Below are positions 16,671-24,791 of a DNA stretch of 64,000 bases, piece by piece. The notes beneath the pieces are model-generated. The model had not been told where the DNA came from. It worked only from the letters and a program-made list of their open reading frames with translations, and searched no databases. The position numbers and the translations under genes were made by a program. The number at the start of each line of letters is the position of its first letter. Within the stretch, counting starts at the first letter, position 1. Origin of the DNA: CAZBWS01 sp964495705 (GTDB lineage Bacteria; Pseudomonadota; Gammaproteobacteria; HTCC5015). The stretch is taken from the NCBI GenBank assembly GCA_964495705.1, contig CAZBWS010000006.1, positions 5,239-69,238 on the forward strand, given 5' to 3'.

Positions 16671-16679
16671 TATCCGCAT
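16671..16679 (-). repeat. Dispersed 9-mer ATGCGGATA (intergenic, at gap edge)
   Basis: An exact minus-strand copy with two more matching bases (GG) before the gap cuts the rest. It lies three bases from the stop codon of the MpaB-family gene, again a gene-end position. Confidence 0.75.
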
Positions 16680-16682
16680 CAG

Positions 16683-17906
16683 CTACTCCCCCCTCAACTT
16701 ATCCACCGGCTGGTACTTAGCCTGCTTACCATTCATCAACCTCTGCTGATTACTGTCTTGAATGCTCCCGCCCAGCTTTACTGCTAGCCCTGTCGCCCCA
16801 GGCACTAACCGCCTAACACTTTCTGCCAAGAAGGTCGGCACAGCAATCGCAGGCCCTGCTAATACCCAAGGTGTCATGCCAATGCCGAGTTCTTTACAGG
16901 TATGGCGATCGAGGAAATAACGGTTTAAACCCTGATGGAATTTCACTCGTAACTGGCGCATCCAGAGTGGCTTGGGGTGTGGCGCATCCAATGGCTCATA
17001 CAATAAAGCCTGAGCTAAATGACGGCAGTCTTCGTCACTGCCTGGCTGGGCGATGGTTAGCTTATATAATAGCCTGCGCGCTTCGTTCTCTGTCTCGGGC
17101 ATCGTGTCTATATTAATGCCCAATAGGTAGCCGACGTACTTCCAAAAATGCAAAACTGCTTCGGCCTCTCTGCGGCTCACTTGCATACCCAGCAAACGTA
17201 CACCATCTGAAAAAACTGAGGAAAAGGCTAAGTTGGTCGCCAACATATCTGCCTGATTAATCGGCAGGCCCCACTTATTATTGTCCCATTCAGGGTTGCG
17301 CTGAATACGTACACGCAACAGGGCGTGCATGATGCGCACGCGAATGGCTGTTTTCACCCCAGGCGCAAAAGCCTGCAAACCGCCTTCGCGGGTGATGTCT
17401 ACCCAAAAGCCATTGGTCTCGGCAATACGATTATTGGCAGCACTATCAAGTGACCCTGTAAACACCAAAGGCTTGTTAATGGCAGAGGATTGATAGCCCC
17501 CCATTAAAGCAAAATTGCGCAGTACATAACCACCTAAAGCACCTGCGCGGCGTTGTACCTCACTACCCAGTTTGAGCTGCTCCTGGTTCACCCAATCGGG
17601 TATATGCTCGACTTCCTCGAATAACTTTTTTAACGCATCAGGGGCATCATTTACGTTGGCAATGCCTTGCTCTAAAGCCAGCCCTACCATCCTTTGTAAG
17701 TCTTGCATTGACCGGGTTTTTAACAGCTCAGCCACATCATCTGCCAAAGGGTCACCCTGCATTAAGTGGCTGGCGAAATCGTGTACCTCTGCATCGCTGG
17801 GCTTGCCAATATATTGCAACACCGCCTTACCCAAAAGGGAGCCCCAGAGCTTACTGTAAGCAGGGGAGGGAAATTCAAAGCGTTCGGGAAGGGCAGTTTC
17901 AAGCAT
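16683..17906 (-). CDS. Oxygenase MpaB / rubber-oxygenase-like family protein (DUF2236)
   Basis: A 407-residue protein from ATG 17906; a longer in-frame start at 18026 would run into the divergent regulator's promoter. The conserved core includes RNFALMGGYQSSAINKPL, FWVDITREGGLQAFAPG and VRIRIMHALLR-like VRVRIMHALLR, the region that in latex-clearing protein binds heme through histidine and arginine. The family includes the fungal mycophenolic-acid oxygenase MpaB and bacterial Lcp. It probably performs an O2-dependent oxidation of a hydrophobic substrate. It is transcribed divergently from an AraC-family activator, the usual arrangement for a regulated catabolic gene. Confidence 0.85.
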   Translation of the reverse strand: MLETALPERFEFPSPAYSKLWGSLLGKAVLQYIGKPSDAEVHDFASHLMQGDPLADDVAELLKTRSMQDLQRMVGLALEQGIANVNDAPDALKKLFEEVEHIPDWVNQEQLKLGSEVQRRAGALGGYVLRNFALMGGYQSSAINKPLVFTGSLDSAANNRIAETNGFWVDITREGGLQAFAPGVKTAIRVRIMHALLRVRIQRNPEWDNNKWGLPINQADMLATNLAFSSVFSDGVRLLGMQVSRREAEAVLHFWKYVGYLLGINIDTMPETENEARRLLYKLTIAQPGSDEDCRHLAQALLYEPLDAPHPKPLWMRQLRVKFHQGLNRYFLDRHTCKELGIGMTPWVLAGPAIAVPTFLAESVRRLVPGATGLAVKLGGSIQDSNQQRLMNGKQAKYQPVDKLRGE

Positions 17907-18039
17907 CGTATTCTCGGCTATTAGACGCAGATTGGAAGTATGTATTATTCTGATTTGAGGAATAATTTTCCTCGAGACTTTGCAGATTGGCTCACAACAC
18001 CGTATCTTAGTCACTAACTTTCCCAATCAGGTCAGCTCT

Positions 18040-19056
18040 GTGGCAAACGACACCGTATTTTTCCGCTTCGCCTACGCATTGGTCTACGCCATGATGCGCA
18101 AAGGCTGGAGCGAGGATGAGGCCTGTCGCTCACTGGGCTTCCCTCTACTGGCCGACACGCCCAAGCTATATCGCCTACCCATGCCGCATTTACTGCGCGC
18201 CTGCCAATTAGCCAATAAAGCAGGGGGGCATAAGCTATTCTGTATGGATCTAGGGCTGGGCATTCGCTTAGAAGATTTTGGCGCCTTCGCTCGCACCCTC
18301 AGTTTTTTCCCCACAGGCCGCAGCGCATTTAGCCTATATAACAAGATGAGTTGGCTACTAAATGAACCTGCCGCTCCAGTGCCTACCTTAGAGCAAGGCG
18401 AGATCGTTGTACGCCTAAACCCCGTGCCCGATAACATCTATTATGTGAACTTGGTAGAGCACCATATGGGCACAATGATATCCCTATACCACCAAGCCAC
18501 CGGAGGATTCGGAAAAAGTTATCTTAAGCGCGTATGCCTACAACATGCTCCGCAAGCGCCCTACACTGCGGCGCACTATGAGCAACGCTTGGGTTGCCGG
18601 GTATTATTTCAGCAAGCAGCAAACACCTTGGTCATAGATGAAGCTGCGGCAGACCTGCCACTGCACACGGCAGACACAGCCTTATTAGTATCAACCAAAA
18701 CGCAGTTTGAAAACATGAATAGCGCCCTCAACCAAGACCTTCCACTGCAACAGCAGGTCGTTAAATTCATACATGAGCGCCAAGACTACCAATTAAATAT
18801 TGATCGCTTGGCCCTAGAAATAGATATCAGTGTGAGCACACTCAAGCGCCGCTTAAATAGGGAAGATAGTCACTTTCAAAAATTATTAGACCAAGCGCGC
18901 ATGGAAAGAGCTGTCCATTTATTGGAACAAAGTCCTATGCCCGTTGGTCATATCGCTCATAGCATGGGATATAAATCTCCTGCTGCTTTTTCCCGTGCCT
19001 TCAAAAAATGGCTAGGGATATCGGCACGTGAATACCGTAGCCGCTTTAAATCATAG
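18040..19056 (+). CDS. AraC-family transcriptional regulator
   Basis: The C-terminal 100 residues are a double helix-turn-helix of the AraC/XylS type (LALEIDISVSTLKRRLNRE, then PVGHIAHSMGYKSPAAFSRAFKKWLG). The N-terminal region (about residues 1-190) fits the arabinose-binding-domain-like sensor found in OruR/ArgR-type regulators. No ATG fits the conserved start. GTG 18040 has CAGG eight bases upstream and gives 338 residues; TTG 17980 is the longer alternative. It faces the MpaB-family gene across a short intergenic region and may control it, while the bicupin gene lies 11 bp downstream on the same strand. Confidence 0.9.
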   Translation: MANDTVFFRFAYALVYAMMRKGWSEDEACRSLGFPLLADTPKLYRLPMPHLLRACQLANKAGGHKLFCMDLGLGIRLEDFGAFARTLSFFPTGRSAFSLYNKMSWLLNEPAAPVPTLEQGEIVVRLNPVPDNIYYVNLVEHHMGTMISLYHQATGGFGKSYLKRVCLQHAPQAPYTAAHYEQRLGCRVLFQQAANTLVIDEAAADLPLHTADTALLVSTKTQFENMNSALNQDLPLQQQVVKFIHERQDYQLNIDRLALEIDISVSTLKRRLNREDSHFQKLLDQARMERAVHLLEQSPMPVGHIAHSMGYKSPAAFSRAFKKWLGISAREYRSRFKS

Positions 19057-19067
19057 GTGCAGCACTA

Positions 19068-19718
19068 ATGTTAAATATGGATTTCTCTAAAACGGTTGTT
19101 ATTAACACTGACGCGATGGAGTGGCAAGCCAGCCCCTCCCCAATGGTATTGCGCAAACCCCTAGAAAGAGCCGGCGCTGAAAGCGGCCACGCCAGTAGTA
19201 TTGTGCGCTATGAGAAAGGCGCTTCATTCCAATCTCACCAACACCCACAAGGTGAAGAAATACTCGTCTTGGAGGGCATATTTTCTGACGAGCATGGAGA
19301 CTACCCCGCAGGCAGCTATATTCGCAATCCCCCCGGCAGCCAGCACGCCCCCTTTAGTAAAGAAGGCTGTGTCATACTGGTCAAGCTTTGTCAGTTCCAA
19401 GCAGGCGATAAAGACACCCTGCGCATCGATACCCGCAATACACCTTGGCTCCCCGGCCAAGGTGGCTTAGAAGTTATGCCATTGCATCAATTTGAACACG
19501 AGAGTACCGCATTGGTTAAATGGCCAGCAGGAGAAGTATTTAAACCCCATAAACACTTTGGTGGAGAGGAAATACTGGTATTATCGGGCACACTCGAAGA
19601 TGAACACGGCAGCTACCCCTGCAGCACATGGCTGCGCAGCCCCCATCTCAGCCAACACCACCCCTTTGTAAAAGAAGAGACAGTGATTTGGGTGAAAACT
19701 GGGCACTTACCCTATTAA
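19068..19718 (+). CDS. Bicupin protein, ChrR-like cupin domains
   Basis: A 216-residue protein made of two tandem cupin domains. The first carries FQSHQHPQGEEILVLEG (about residues 61-77) and the second FKPHKHFGGEEILVLSG (about 161-177), each with the His-x-His and Glu metal ligands. This is the layout of ChrR-like cupins, which bind zinc and in some bacteria act as anti-sigma factors for singlet-oxygen response. The N-terminal zinc anti-sigma domain of ChrR is missing here, so a stand-alone enzymatic or sensing role is more likely. It sits between the AraC regulator and yaeQ. Confidence 0.85.
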   Translation: MLNMDFSKTVVINTDAMEWQASPSPMVLRKPLERAGAESGHASSIVRYEKGASFQSHQHPQGEEILVLEGIFSDEHGDYPAGSYIRNPPGSQHAPFSKEGCVILVKLCQFQAGDKDTLRIDTRNTPWLPGQGGLEVMPLHQFEHESTALVKWPAGEVFKPHKHFGGEEILVLSGTLEDEHGSYPCSTWLRSPHLSQHHPFVKEETVIWVKTGHLPY

Positions 19719-19732
19719 GCAAGAGAATCACC

Positions 19733-20421
19733 ATGGCCTCAGGCGCAACGATTTTAAAAGCCGAGCTGAATATCAGCGATATGGATCGCCACTACTACGG
19801 CGCACACAGCCTAACGGTGGCTCAGCACCCGTCTGAAACGGAAGCGCGGTTAATGCTGCGCCTACTAGCCTTTGCTATTCACGGCCACGAAGACCTCAGC
19901 TTCACCAAGGGCATCAGCACCGACGATGAGCCCGACCTGTGGCAGAAGACCTTAACGGATGAAATTGAATTGTGGGTAGACCTAGGCCAGCCCGACGAGA
20001 AGCGCATCCGCAAAGCCTGCGGCCGAGCGAAAGAAGTGGTGCTATACAATTACAGCGGCCATGCGGANNNNNNNNNNNNNNNNNNNNNNNNNNNNNNNNN
20101 NNNNNNNNNNNNNNNNNNNNNNNNNNNNNNNNNNNNNNNNNNNNNNNNNNNNNNNNNNNNNNNNNNNAAGCCTGCGGCCGAGCGAAAGAAGTGGTGCTAT
20201 ACAATTACAGCGGCCATGCGGATCCCTGGTGGAAGCAGAATGCGGATAAGCTAGAACGCTATGCTAATTTAAGTGTGTACAAAATCGATGACGAACAGCT
20301 GGGCAGTCTGTCCGCATTAGTGCAAAAAAACATGCAGCTACAATTCACCATTCAGGATGGTGAGATTTGGGTGAGTGATGATGAGAATAATGTGGCGGTG
20401 CAGGTGCAAAAACTGAAATAA
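19733..20421 (+). CDS. yaeQ: YaeQ family protein, split only by an assembly artefact
   Basis: Before the gap the frame reads ATILKAELNISDMDRHYY, then HPSETEARLMLRLLAFA and TDDEPDLWQK. After the gap it continues WWKQNADKLERYANLSVY and ends TIQDGEIWVSDDENNVAV. All are signatures of YaeQ, a proteobacterial protein with a PD-(D/E)xK-like fold. Removing the 100 N and one copy of the duplicated 55 bases (155 bp) restores a single frame of 177 residues, close to the family length. Without this correction an annotator would call a frameshift. ATG 19733 follows AAGAGA. The cellular role of YaeQ is unsettled. Confidence 0.93.
20013..20222. other. Assembly gap: 100 N flanked by a duplicated 55-bp contig end
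   Basis: Bases 20013-20067 and 20168-20222 are identical and enclose exactly 100 N (20068-20167). The same 55-bp overlap is seen at the 4.3-kb gap, so both come from one assembly setting. The copies lie inside yaeQ and code for the same peptide. Confidence 0.92.
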
Positions 20422-20428
20422 GCAGCGC

Positions 20429-20446
20429 GTCGGGTTAAAACCCGAC
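20429..20446. repeat. Perfect intergenic palindrome between convergent genes
   Basis: GTCGGGTT and AACCCGAC are separated by two bases, between the yaeQ stop and the folE stop. There is no T tract, so it is either a REP-like repeat or a weak shared terminator. Confidence 0.5.
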
Positions 20447-20463
20447 CTGCATAATATAAACGC

Positions 20464-21030
20464 TTAACTATTCAACAGCGAGAAAAACTCCGCTCTAGTC
20501 TTCGAGCTCTCACGGAACGCACCCAGCAATGAAGACGTACGCATAGAGGAGTTCTGCTTTTCCACTCCGCGCATCATCATGCACATATGCTTGGCTTCAA
20601 CGACGACAGCCACCCCCTGTGCGCCGGTCACTTCTTCCACTGCCAAGGCAATTTCACGCGTCAGGTTTTCTTGAATTTGAAAGCGACGAGAATACATATC
20701 CACGATGCGAGCAAATTTAGACAAGCCCAACACCTTGCCGCTAGGTAAATAGGCGATATGACACTTGCCAATAAAGGGTAGTAAGTGGTGTTCGCACATC
20801 GAATATAACTCTATATCTTGTACCAATACCATTTCATCAGAGTCTGAACTGAATACCGCATTATTGGTGACCTCTTCCAAGGTTTGCTCATAGCCCTTAG
20901 TTAAGTATTGCATGGCCTTCGCCGCACGCTTCGGCGTATCCAGCAAGCCCTCACGCTCAGGGTTTTCACCCACTTTCTGGATGATTTTTAAATAGGCATC
21001 TTGAATTTGTTCAGTAGTCGTATCAGACAT
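20464..21030 (-). CDS. folE: GTP cyclohydrolase I
   Basis: A 188-residue type I enzyme, which converts GTP to dihydroneopterin triphosphate, the first step of tetrahydrofolate synthesis. The catalytic zinc motif CEHHLLPF (near residue 78) and the later cysteine in KHMCMMMRGV (near 150) are intact; GKVLGLSKFARIVDMYSRRFQIQE is the conserved core. It forms a homodecamer in known members. The upstream 121-bp region separates it from ppiC on the same strand. Confidence 0.97.
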   Translation of the reverse strand: MSDTTTEQIQDAYLKIIQKVGENPEREGLLDTPKRAAKAMQYLTKGYEQTLEEVTNNAVFSSDSDEMVLVQDIELYSMCEHHLLPFIGKCHIAYLPSGKVLGLSKFARIVDMYSRRFQIQENLTREIALAVEEVTGAQGVAVVVEAKHMCMMMRGVEKQNSSMRTSSLLGAFRESSKTRAEFFSLLNS

Positions 21031-21151
21031 AGCAATGACTCGAAGTCGGCAATCTATAGAAGTGGCCTTTATACCATAAAAACCGTGTGCAAGAAGTGAT
21101 TAGCCATCAAGACCTATTTAGCAAGTAAAGCAGTTTTCAGAAAAACCGGGG

Positions 21152-21430
21152 TTAAGTTCGATAAATGGTTTGAATAATATGGTAGCCAAATTTAGTTTTT
21201 ATCGGCCCGTGTATTTCTAGCACGGGCTTTTTAAATACTACATTATCAAAGGCCTTGACCATTTTACCGGGAGGAAACTCACCCAAGTCTCCGCCTTTTT
21301 TGGCGGTATTACAGCTTGAGTGCTTCTTTGCCAATTTGGCAAAATCTTCACCCGCCGCCAGCTGTTTTTTTAACTGTTCAGCTAAAGCTTTGTCTTTGAC
21401 TAAGATATGTCTTGCGCAAGCTAAGGGCAT
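21152..21430 (-). CDS. ppiC: Parvulin-type peptidyl-prolyl isomerase PpiC
   Basis: A 92-residue single-domain parvulin. ARHILVKDKALAEQL opens the domain; GGDLGEFPPGKMVKAFD and TKFGYHIIQTIYR are the conserved blocks, including the active-site histidines of HILV and YHII. No signal peptide, so it is cytoplasmic like its E. coli counterpart. Four bases separate it from the upstream DUF2058 gene, so the two are co-transcribed. Confidence 0.95.
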   Translation of the reverse strand: MPLACARHILVKDKALAEQLKKQLAAGEDFAKLAKKHSSCNTAKKGGDLGEFPPGKMVKAFDNVVFKKPVLEIHGPIKTKFGYHIIQTIYRT

Positions 21431-21434
21431 CGCG

Positions 21435-21980
21435 CTACCACATCAAATCATCAGGGATTTGGAACTCGGCATAGGGATCGTCCTCTTCAACTGCATCCGT
21501 AGTCGACTTCTCATTCAGCACAACTACATAATTTTTGTCGCGGATAGCGATCTTTTCTGCTACAGGGAAAGGTACTACGTCGTAGCGCTCGTCAACTTTC
21601 ACAATCGCTAAACGGCCAATGCCCAATAAGCGCTGAATTTCATCATTCACATTGATCTTTTTAATCGCCGTGCCATCTGTGAAATTATAAGCTACCTCGC
21701 AATCCTTGCGGTCAACTCTATTACTGTGCACCAGCTGTTTAATTTGCGCTATAACCGCCTTTTTCTCCGCTTCTGCTTTACGCTGGGCATTTAACTCGCG
21801 ATCCTTTTGCGCTTTTTTTTCCCGTGCCTGCTTGGCCGCTACCGCCGCCTCATCTTCCGTCGCTTGAACTTGGTTCTTGCGCTGCATTTTTTCTTGCTTG
21901 GCTTTTTGTTTTTTATTCTTCTTCGCCGTTTTTTCGTCAGCTAGGCCCATGCCTAGCAGCTGGTCTTGTAAGGAAGCCAT
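21435..21980 (-). CDS. DUF2058 / YaiL family nucleoprotein
   Basis: A 181-residue protein. The N terminus SLQDQLLGMGLADEKTAKK and the long charged, helical Lys/Glu/Ala/Gln region (about residues 18-80) are typical of the YaiL family. They are followed by a compact C-terminal domain (NFTDGTAIKKINVNDEIQRLLGIG). The family is widespread in gammaproteobacteria, and its function is not established. It precedes ppiC by four bases. Confidence 0.88.
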   Translation of the reverse strand: MASLQDQLLGMGLADEKTAKKNKKQKAKQEKMQRKNQVQATEDEAAVAAKQAREKKAQKDRELNAQRKAEAEKKAVIAQIKQLVHSNRVDRKDCEVAYNFTDGTAIKKINVNDEIQRLLGIGRLAIVKVDERYDVVPFPVAEKIAIRDKNYVVVLNEKSTTDAVEEDDPYAEFQIPDDLMW

Positions 21981-22015
21981 GTCATTCTCTCATTCTTGAA
22001 TAGGCTTATTATAGC

Positions 22016-22837
22016 TCAATCCGCACTCTCTCTCACCCGCATAAAACTGGCGAATTTAGGAATACCTCGCTGACTGAGGCCGTAGTATTTATACGTAACC
22101 AAACCACCTATCCTAGGCGGATTTTCCCGCTGCGCATCCGTAAACCCTCCTCCTAGCTTGAACTGTTTACCGCTGGGCATTTCAACTAACAAAGCCCCTA
22201 GGCGACCGAGGTGTTTACCCTTGCCCGGCAAGTGGGCCATCACTACCGCCTCTGCATCATAATATTTTTTTAGCTTTAATAAATTTTCACTGCGCCCTGT
22301 GGCGTAGAGCGCATCCGCATAATGCAGCATCAAGCCTTCTCCACCCCCAGCTACTACCCTGTCTAACTCATCTTCCAATGCAGATAAGCTGAAAAGTCTT
22401 TGCTGCGGTATTAGTTTTAGATAATCCGAGCTCTGGGCGAGCAATTTTAGGGATGCTAAACGGGAGGTAAATGTCCCTTGTGCTTGCGGCAGCTCAAATA
22501 ACATATAGCGTACTCGACGCCATTCTTTGTCCAAGGGGCGATGCTTGGTGACTGTACTAACAGTATCTTCAAAAGCACCGCGAGCAATCCATAGCTCACC
22601 GTCTAATTTTTCCTGTGGAAAATCTTTAGTAAACCACTGGGGCGTTTGAATAATATGCCCGCCGCGAGAGTGCAGTGCTTCACCATCCCAATACGCGCGA
22701 ACACCATCCAGCTTCTCACTGACCCAATAATCAGTAATCGCAATGTCATCGGTATAGGTTTTTGCCAGCAGTAAGGCAGGAGGCTCTGCCAACACAGGCA
22801 AGCTTAATAACAATAAATACCATGAAATCCATTTCAC
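22016..22837 (-). CDS. Periplasmic ATP-dependent DNA ligase (LigE type)
   Basis: A 273-residue minimal ATP-dependent DNA ligase with an N-terminal signal peptide (WYLLLLSLPVLAEP, cleavage near residue 18). The nucleotidyltransferase motif EKLDGVR puts the adenylated lysine at residue 42, and DGELWIARG, GEGLMLHY and LLKLKKYYDAEAVV are motifs III, IV and V. A short OB domain ends the protein; no extra DNA-binding domain exists, as in the LigE class. LigE enzymes of Haemophilus, Neisseria and Vibrio are exported and have been discussed in connection with DNA uptake. Here the gene is alone on its strand, with GNAT and GST genes upstream. Confidence 0.92.
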   Translation of the reverse strand: MKWISWYLLLLSLPVLAEPPALLLAKTYTDDIAITDYWVSEKLDGVRAYWDGEALHSRGGHIIQTPQWFTKDFPQEKLDGELWIARGAFEDTVSTVTKHRPLDKEWRRVRYMLFELPQAQGTFTSRLASLKLLAQSSDYLKLIPQQRLFSLSALEDELDRVVAGGGEGLMLHYADALYATGRSENLLKLKKYYDAEAVVMAHLPGKGKHLGRLGALLVEMPSGKQFKLGGGFTDAQRENPPRIGGLVTYKYYGLSQRGIPKFASFMRVRESAD

Positions 22838-22855
22838 CTTGATACCCGCTTTAAT

Positions 22856-23110
22856 TTAGCGCTTCAGTCTCCTTAAACGCAGGCTTACATAACTACAACT
22901 GGCTTGTATTGCCAGCTCATTTTCATCTGCCCAAGCAATCGCGGCATTCACTAATTCAGCGGCAACACCGTGGCCGCGAAAGGCGTCCGGTACAAAAGTG
23001 TGATTGAAATCTATGCTTTTTTTGTCAACGTAGCGATAGGTGATTTTCGCTTCATGGCCATCTAGCTGTGCCACAAATCGCTGTTGCTCGGCTTGGTGTT
23101 GAATATTCAT
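22856..23110 (-). CDS. Small GNAT-like acetyltransferase domain protein
   Basis: An 84-residue protein of the short Gcn5-like class (YjdJ/NAT-domain type). DFNHTFVPDAFRGHGVAAELVNAAIAWADEN holds the acetyl-CoA-binding RGHGVA loop, and QASCSYV is the conserved cysteine strand. The C terminus is short and basic rather than the usual R(H)PE ending, but the frame is intact. The start overlaps the upstream GST gene's stop (23107-23110, ATGA), so translation is coupled. Confidence 0.85.
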   Translation of the reverse strand: MNIQHQAEQQRFVAQLDGHEAKITYRYVDKKSIDFNHTFVPDAFRGHGVAAELVNAAIAWADENELAIQASCSYVSLRLRRLKR

Positions 23111-23748
23111 TCTGGAAATTCTAGTTGCTCATCGCCGTTTTGCCAAGGAGGGTACTTCTGCATCACGGATTCAAACAATGCGCAATCCAACCAATATTGC
23201 AGCCAGCGCTGGGTATGCGGATAGGTTGTACAGCTGTCAAACCAGGCCTTATTCACAAAGGCGAACTGGCGTACAAAGGGAAAAACCCCCATATCGGCAA
23301 CCGTCATGGCAGCGCCCAAGATATACGAGTGTTGTGCTAGTGCGGACTCTAGTTTGACCAAAAACTGCTCCCCCTGTTCACGGTAATAGGCTTCGCTATA
23401 TTCAGGAAAGCGATCGGCATATTTATAGCGATCTAACCAATGCTTAAACTCACCATCGCATTCATCTAACCACGAAACCGCCTTGTTCGTCTGGATGCTA
23501 TCAGGGTCATTGTGTGCCAAGGCCCAGTCCATCACCTCGCGGCTTTCTTCAATGACGCTGTCACCCGCTCGCACCAACACGGGAACAGTGCCCTTGGGAG
23601 AAGCCGCGAGCATCTGCTCGGGCTTGTTCTTTAACACAATCTCGCGCAGCTCAACTTTTAAAGGCTTTTCTGGCCTATCCGCATAGACAATCGCCATTCG
23701 TGTGCGAATCGCATAGGGACAGCGGCGAAATGAATAGAGGATATTAAT
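23107..23748 (-). CDS. Glutathione S-transferase-like protein, probable ATT start
   Basis: A conventional start at ATG 23697 would give 196 residues but remove the first strand and the thioredoxin-like CPY motif. Upstream in the same frame the sequence reads NILYSFRRCPYAIRTR, the expected N terminus of this GST group, up to a TGA at 23752-23754. The only plausible initiator is ATT at 23746-23748, which has the Shine-Dalgarno GAAGGTG seven bases before it and overlaps the stop of the preceding small gene. That gives 213 residues. The rest (LREIVLKNKPEQMLAASPKGTVPVL, then a helical C-terminal domain) fits GST. It is probably a glutathione- or thiol-dependent enzyme of unknown substrate. Confidence 0.8.
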   Translation of the reverse strand: MNILYSFRRCPYAIRTRMAIVYADRPEKPLKVELREIVLKNKPEQMLAASPKGTVPVLVRAGDSVIEESREVMDWALAHNDPDSIQTNKAVSWLDECDGEFKHWLDRYKYADRFPEYSEAYYREQGEQFLVKLESALAQHSYILGAAMTVADMGVFPFVRQFAFVNKAWFDSCTTYPHTQRWLQYWLDCALFESVMQKYPPWQNGDEQLEFPE

Positions 23749-23929
23749 GTGCTTTCACCTTCTCTTTACCGCAGCGCTCGCAACGATAAATCGTCACCAA
23801 CTTCCCCTGTTTGCTGTCAAACTGCTTATCCTTACACACTTTCCATTTATGGTGATTATTCAAGCACAGCGTTTTGCCTTTGTGTTTATCCGACAGCTTG
23901 GTTTTTTTGAAAGGCAACACATCGCCCAT
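23744..23929 (-). CDS. Small zinc-ribbon-like protein
   Basis: A 61-residue basic protein with CLNNHHKWKVCKDK and a C-terminal YRCERCGKEK. The cysteines and histidines could bind one zinc. It is expressed from inside a chain of overlapping genes: its ATG overlaps the upstream GST stop by one base, and its stop overlaps the start of the downstream GST. Role unknown. Confidence 0.8.
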   Translation of the reverse strand: MGDVLPFKKTKLSDKHKGKTLCLNNHHKWKVCKDKQFDSKQGKLVTIYRCERCGKEKVKAH

Positions 23930-24657
23930 TAGCGGTATTCTCTATAGTGTTTATGGGCAAATTGTAGCTTATCCGCATTCTTATGTATCATTTCTTGCAA
24001 GCTAGCCGGCAGCTCTTTCGGCCAATCTAAACCATAACTGTCAGGCATTAGCAGGGGAGCCAGTAATGCAGCGGCCGTCAAATCGGCACTCGTAAACTGA
24101 TCGCCGACTAAATACTCCCTACCATTTAGGTGGGTATTTATTTTATCTAAGGCTGCTTCTATACGTCGCTGAGAGTCCTGGGCAGTTTGTTCGTTTATTT
24201 TCATCCAGCGACGCATCTTAGGCGCTAGCTTGGGGAAAAACACTTTAAAGAATAGCGGCGTCCACCACGCTGCGCCCTGAGTAAAAAGTGGAATCACAAT
24301 ATCAGGGCGGTCTAACAAGATGTGGTAGCAGAAACAGCGCACCGTCGGCCCCAGTTCTTTATCGCAGAAGCGTTCCCACTCCTTCACCTCTGCCTGCAAG
24401 GCAGGGTCATTAGGCATTAAAGGGTTGTGTGGAAATTGTTGCTCTAAATAATCAATGATATCGGCAGAGTTTTGTATTGCGGTGCCTTCATGATCTAGCA
24501 CCGGGACACTACTGCGCTTAGCCAGTTTAGTCATGGTTTTCACATGTAGCCCAGGCAATAGATTTTTAGCCTGATAAGGAATTTCTTTATAGTCTAAAGC
24601 CCAACGAACTTTTTCACAAAAGTGAGAGATGGGGAACTGATAGAGCGTGACTGACAT
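23929..24657 (-). CDS. Glutathione S-transferase family protein
   Basis: 242 residues from ATG 24657, preceded by AAAGG seven bases upstream; an earlier in-frame ATG at 24708 adds a poor leader. The N-terminal thioredoxin-like domain has LYQFPISHFCEKVRWALDYKEIPY, with the catalytic-type Ser/Cys, and SSVPVLDHEGTAIQNSADIIDYLE, the cis-proline and gamma-Glu binding region. A long helical C-terminal domain follows. A hydrophobic stretch near residues 127-150 (WWTPLFFKVFFP) may touch membrane lipid. Substrate unknown. First gene of the run GST, small zinc-ribbon protein, GST, GNAT. Confidence 0.88.
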   Translation of the reverse strand: MSVTLYQFPISHFCEKVRWALDYKEIPYQAKNLLPGLHVKTMTKLAKRSSVPVLDHEGTAIQNSADIIDYLEQQFPHNPLMPNDPALQAEVKEWERFCDKELGPTVRCFCYHILLDRPDIVIPLFTQGAAWWTPLFFKVFFPKLAPKMRRWMKINEQTAQDSQRRIEAALDKINTHLNGREYLVGDQFTSADLTAAALLAPLLMPDSYGLDWPKELPASLQEMIHKNADKLQFAHKHYREYR

Positions 24658-24791
24658 AGGTGAACCTTTCATTAGTATTTGCACCAGTCTAAGCAGCTCT
24701 CCTCTCAAGCACCAGCACCTGTCCGCAAATCTCTCCCTATTGCGCCTATTACAACAAACAACTGTAGCCCTAAAGCCGTTATAATTACAAA

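Noticed and set aside
16569..16720. Open frames across the N run at 16.6 kb
   Set aside because: They are translations of N and carry no information beyond the first 24 residues of the FMN reductase.
19733..20421. Real frameshift or insertion in yaeQ
   Set aside because: The break is fully explained by 100 N and a duplicated 55-bp contig end; removing them restores the frame.
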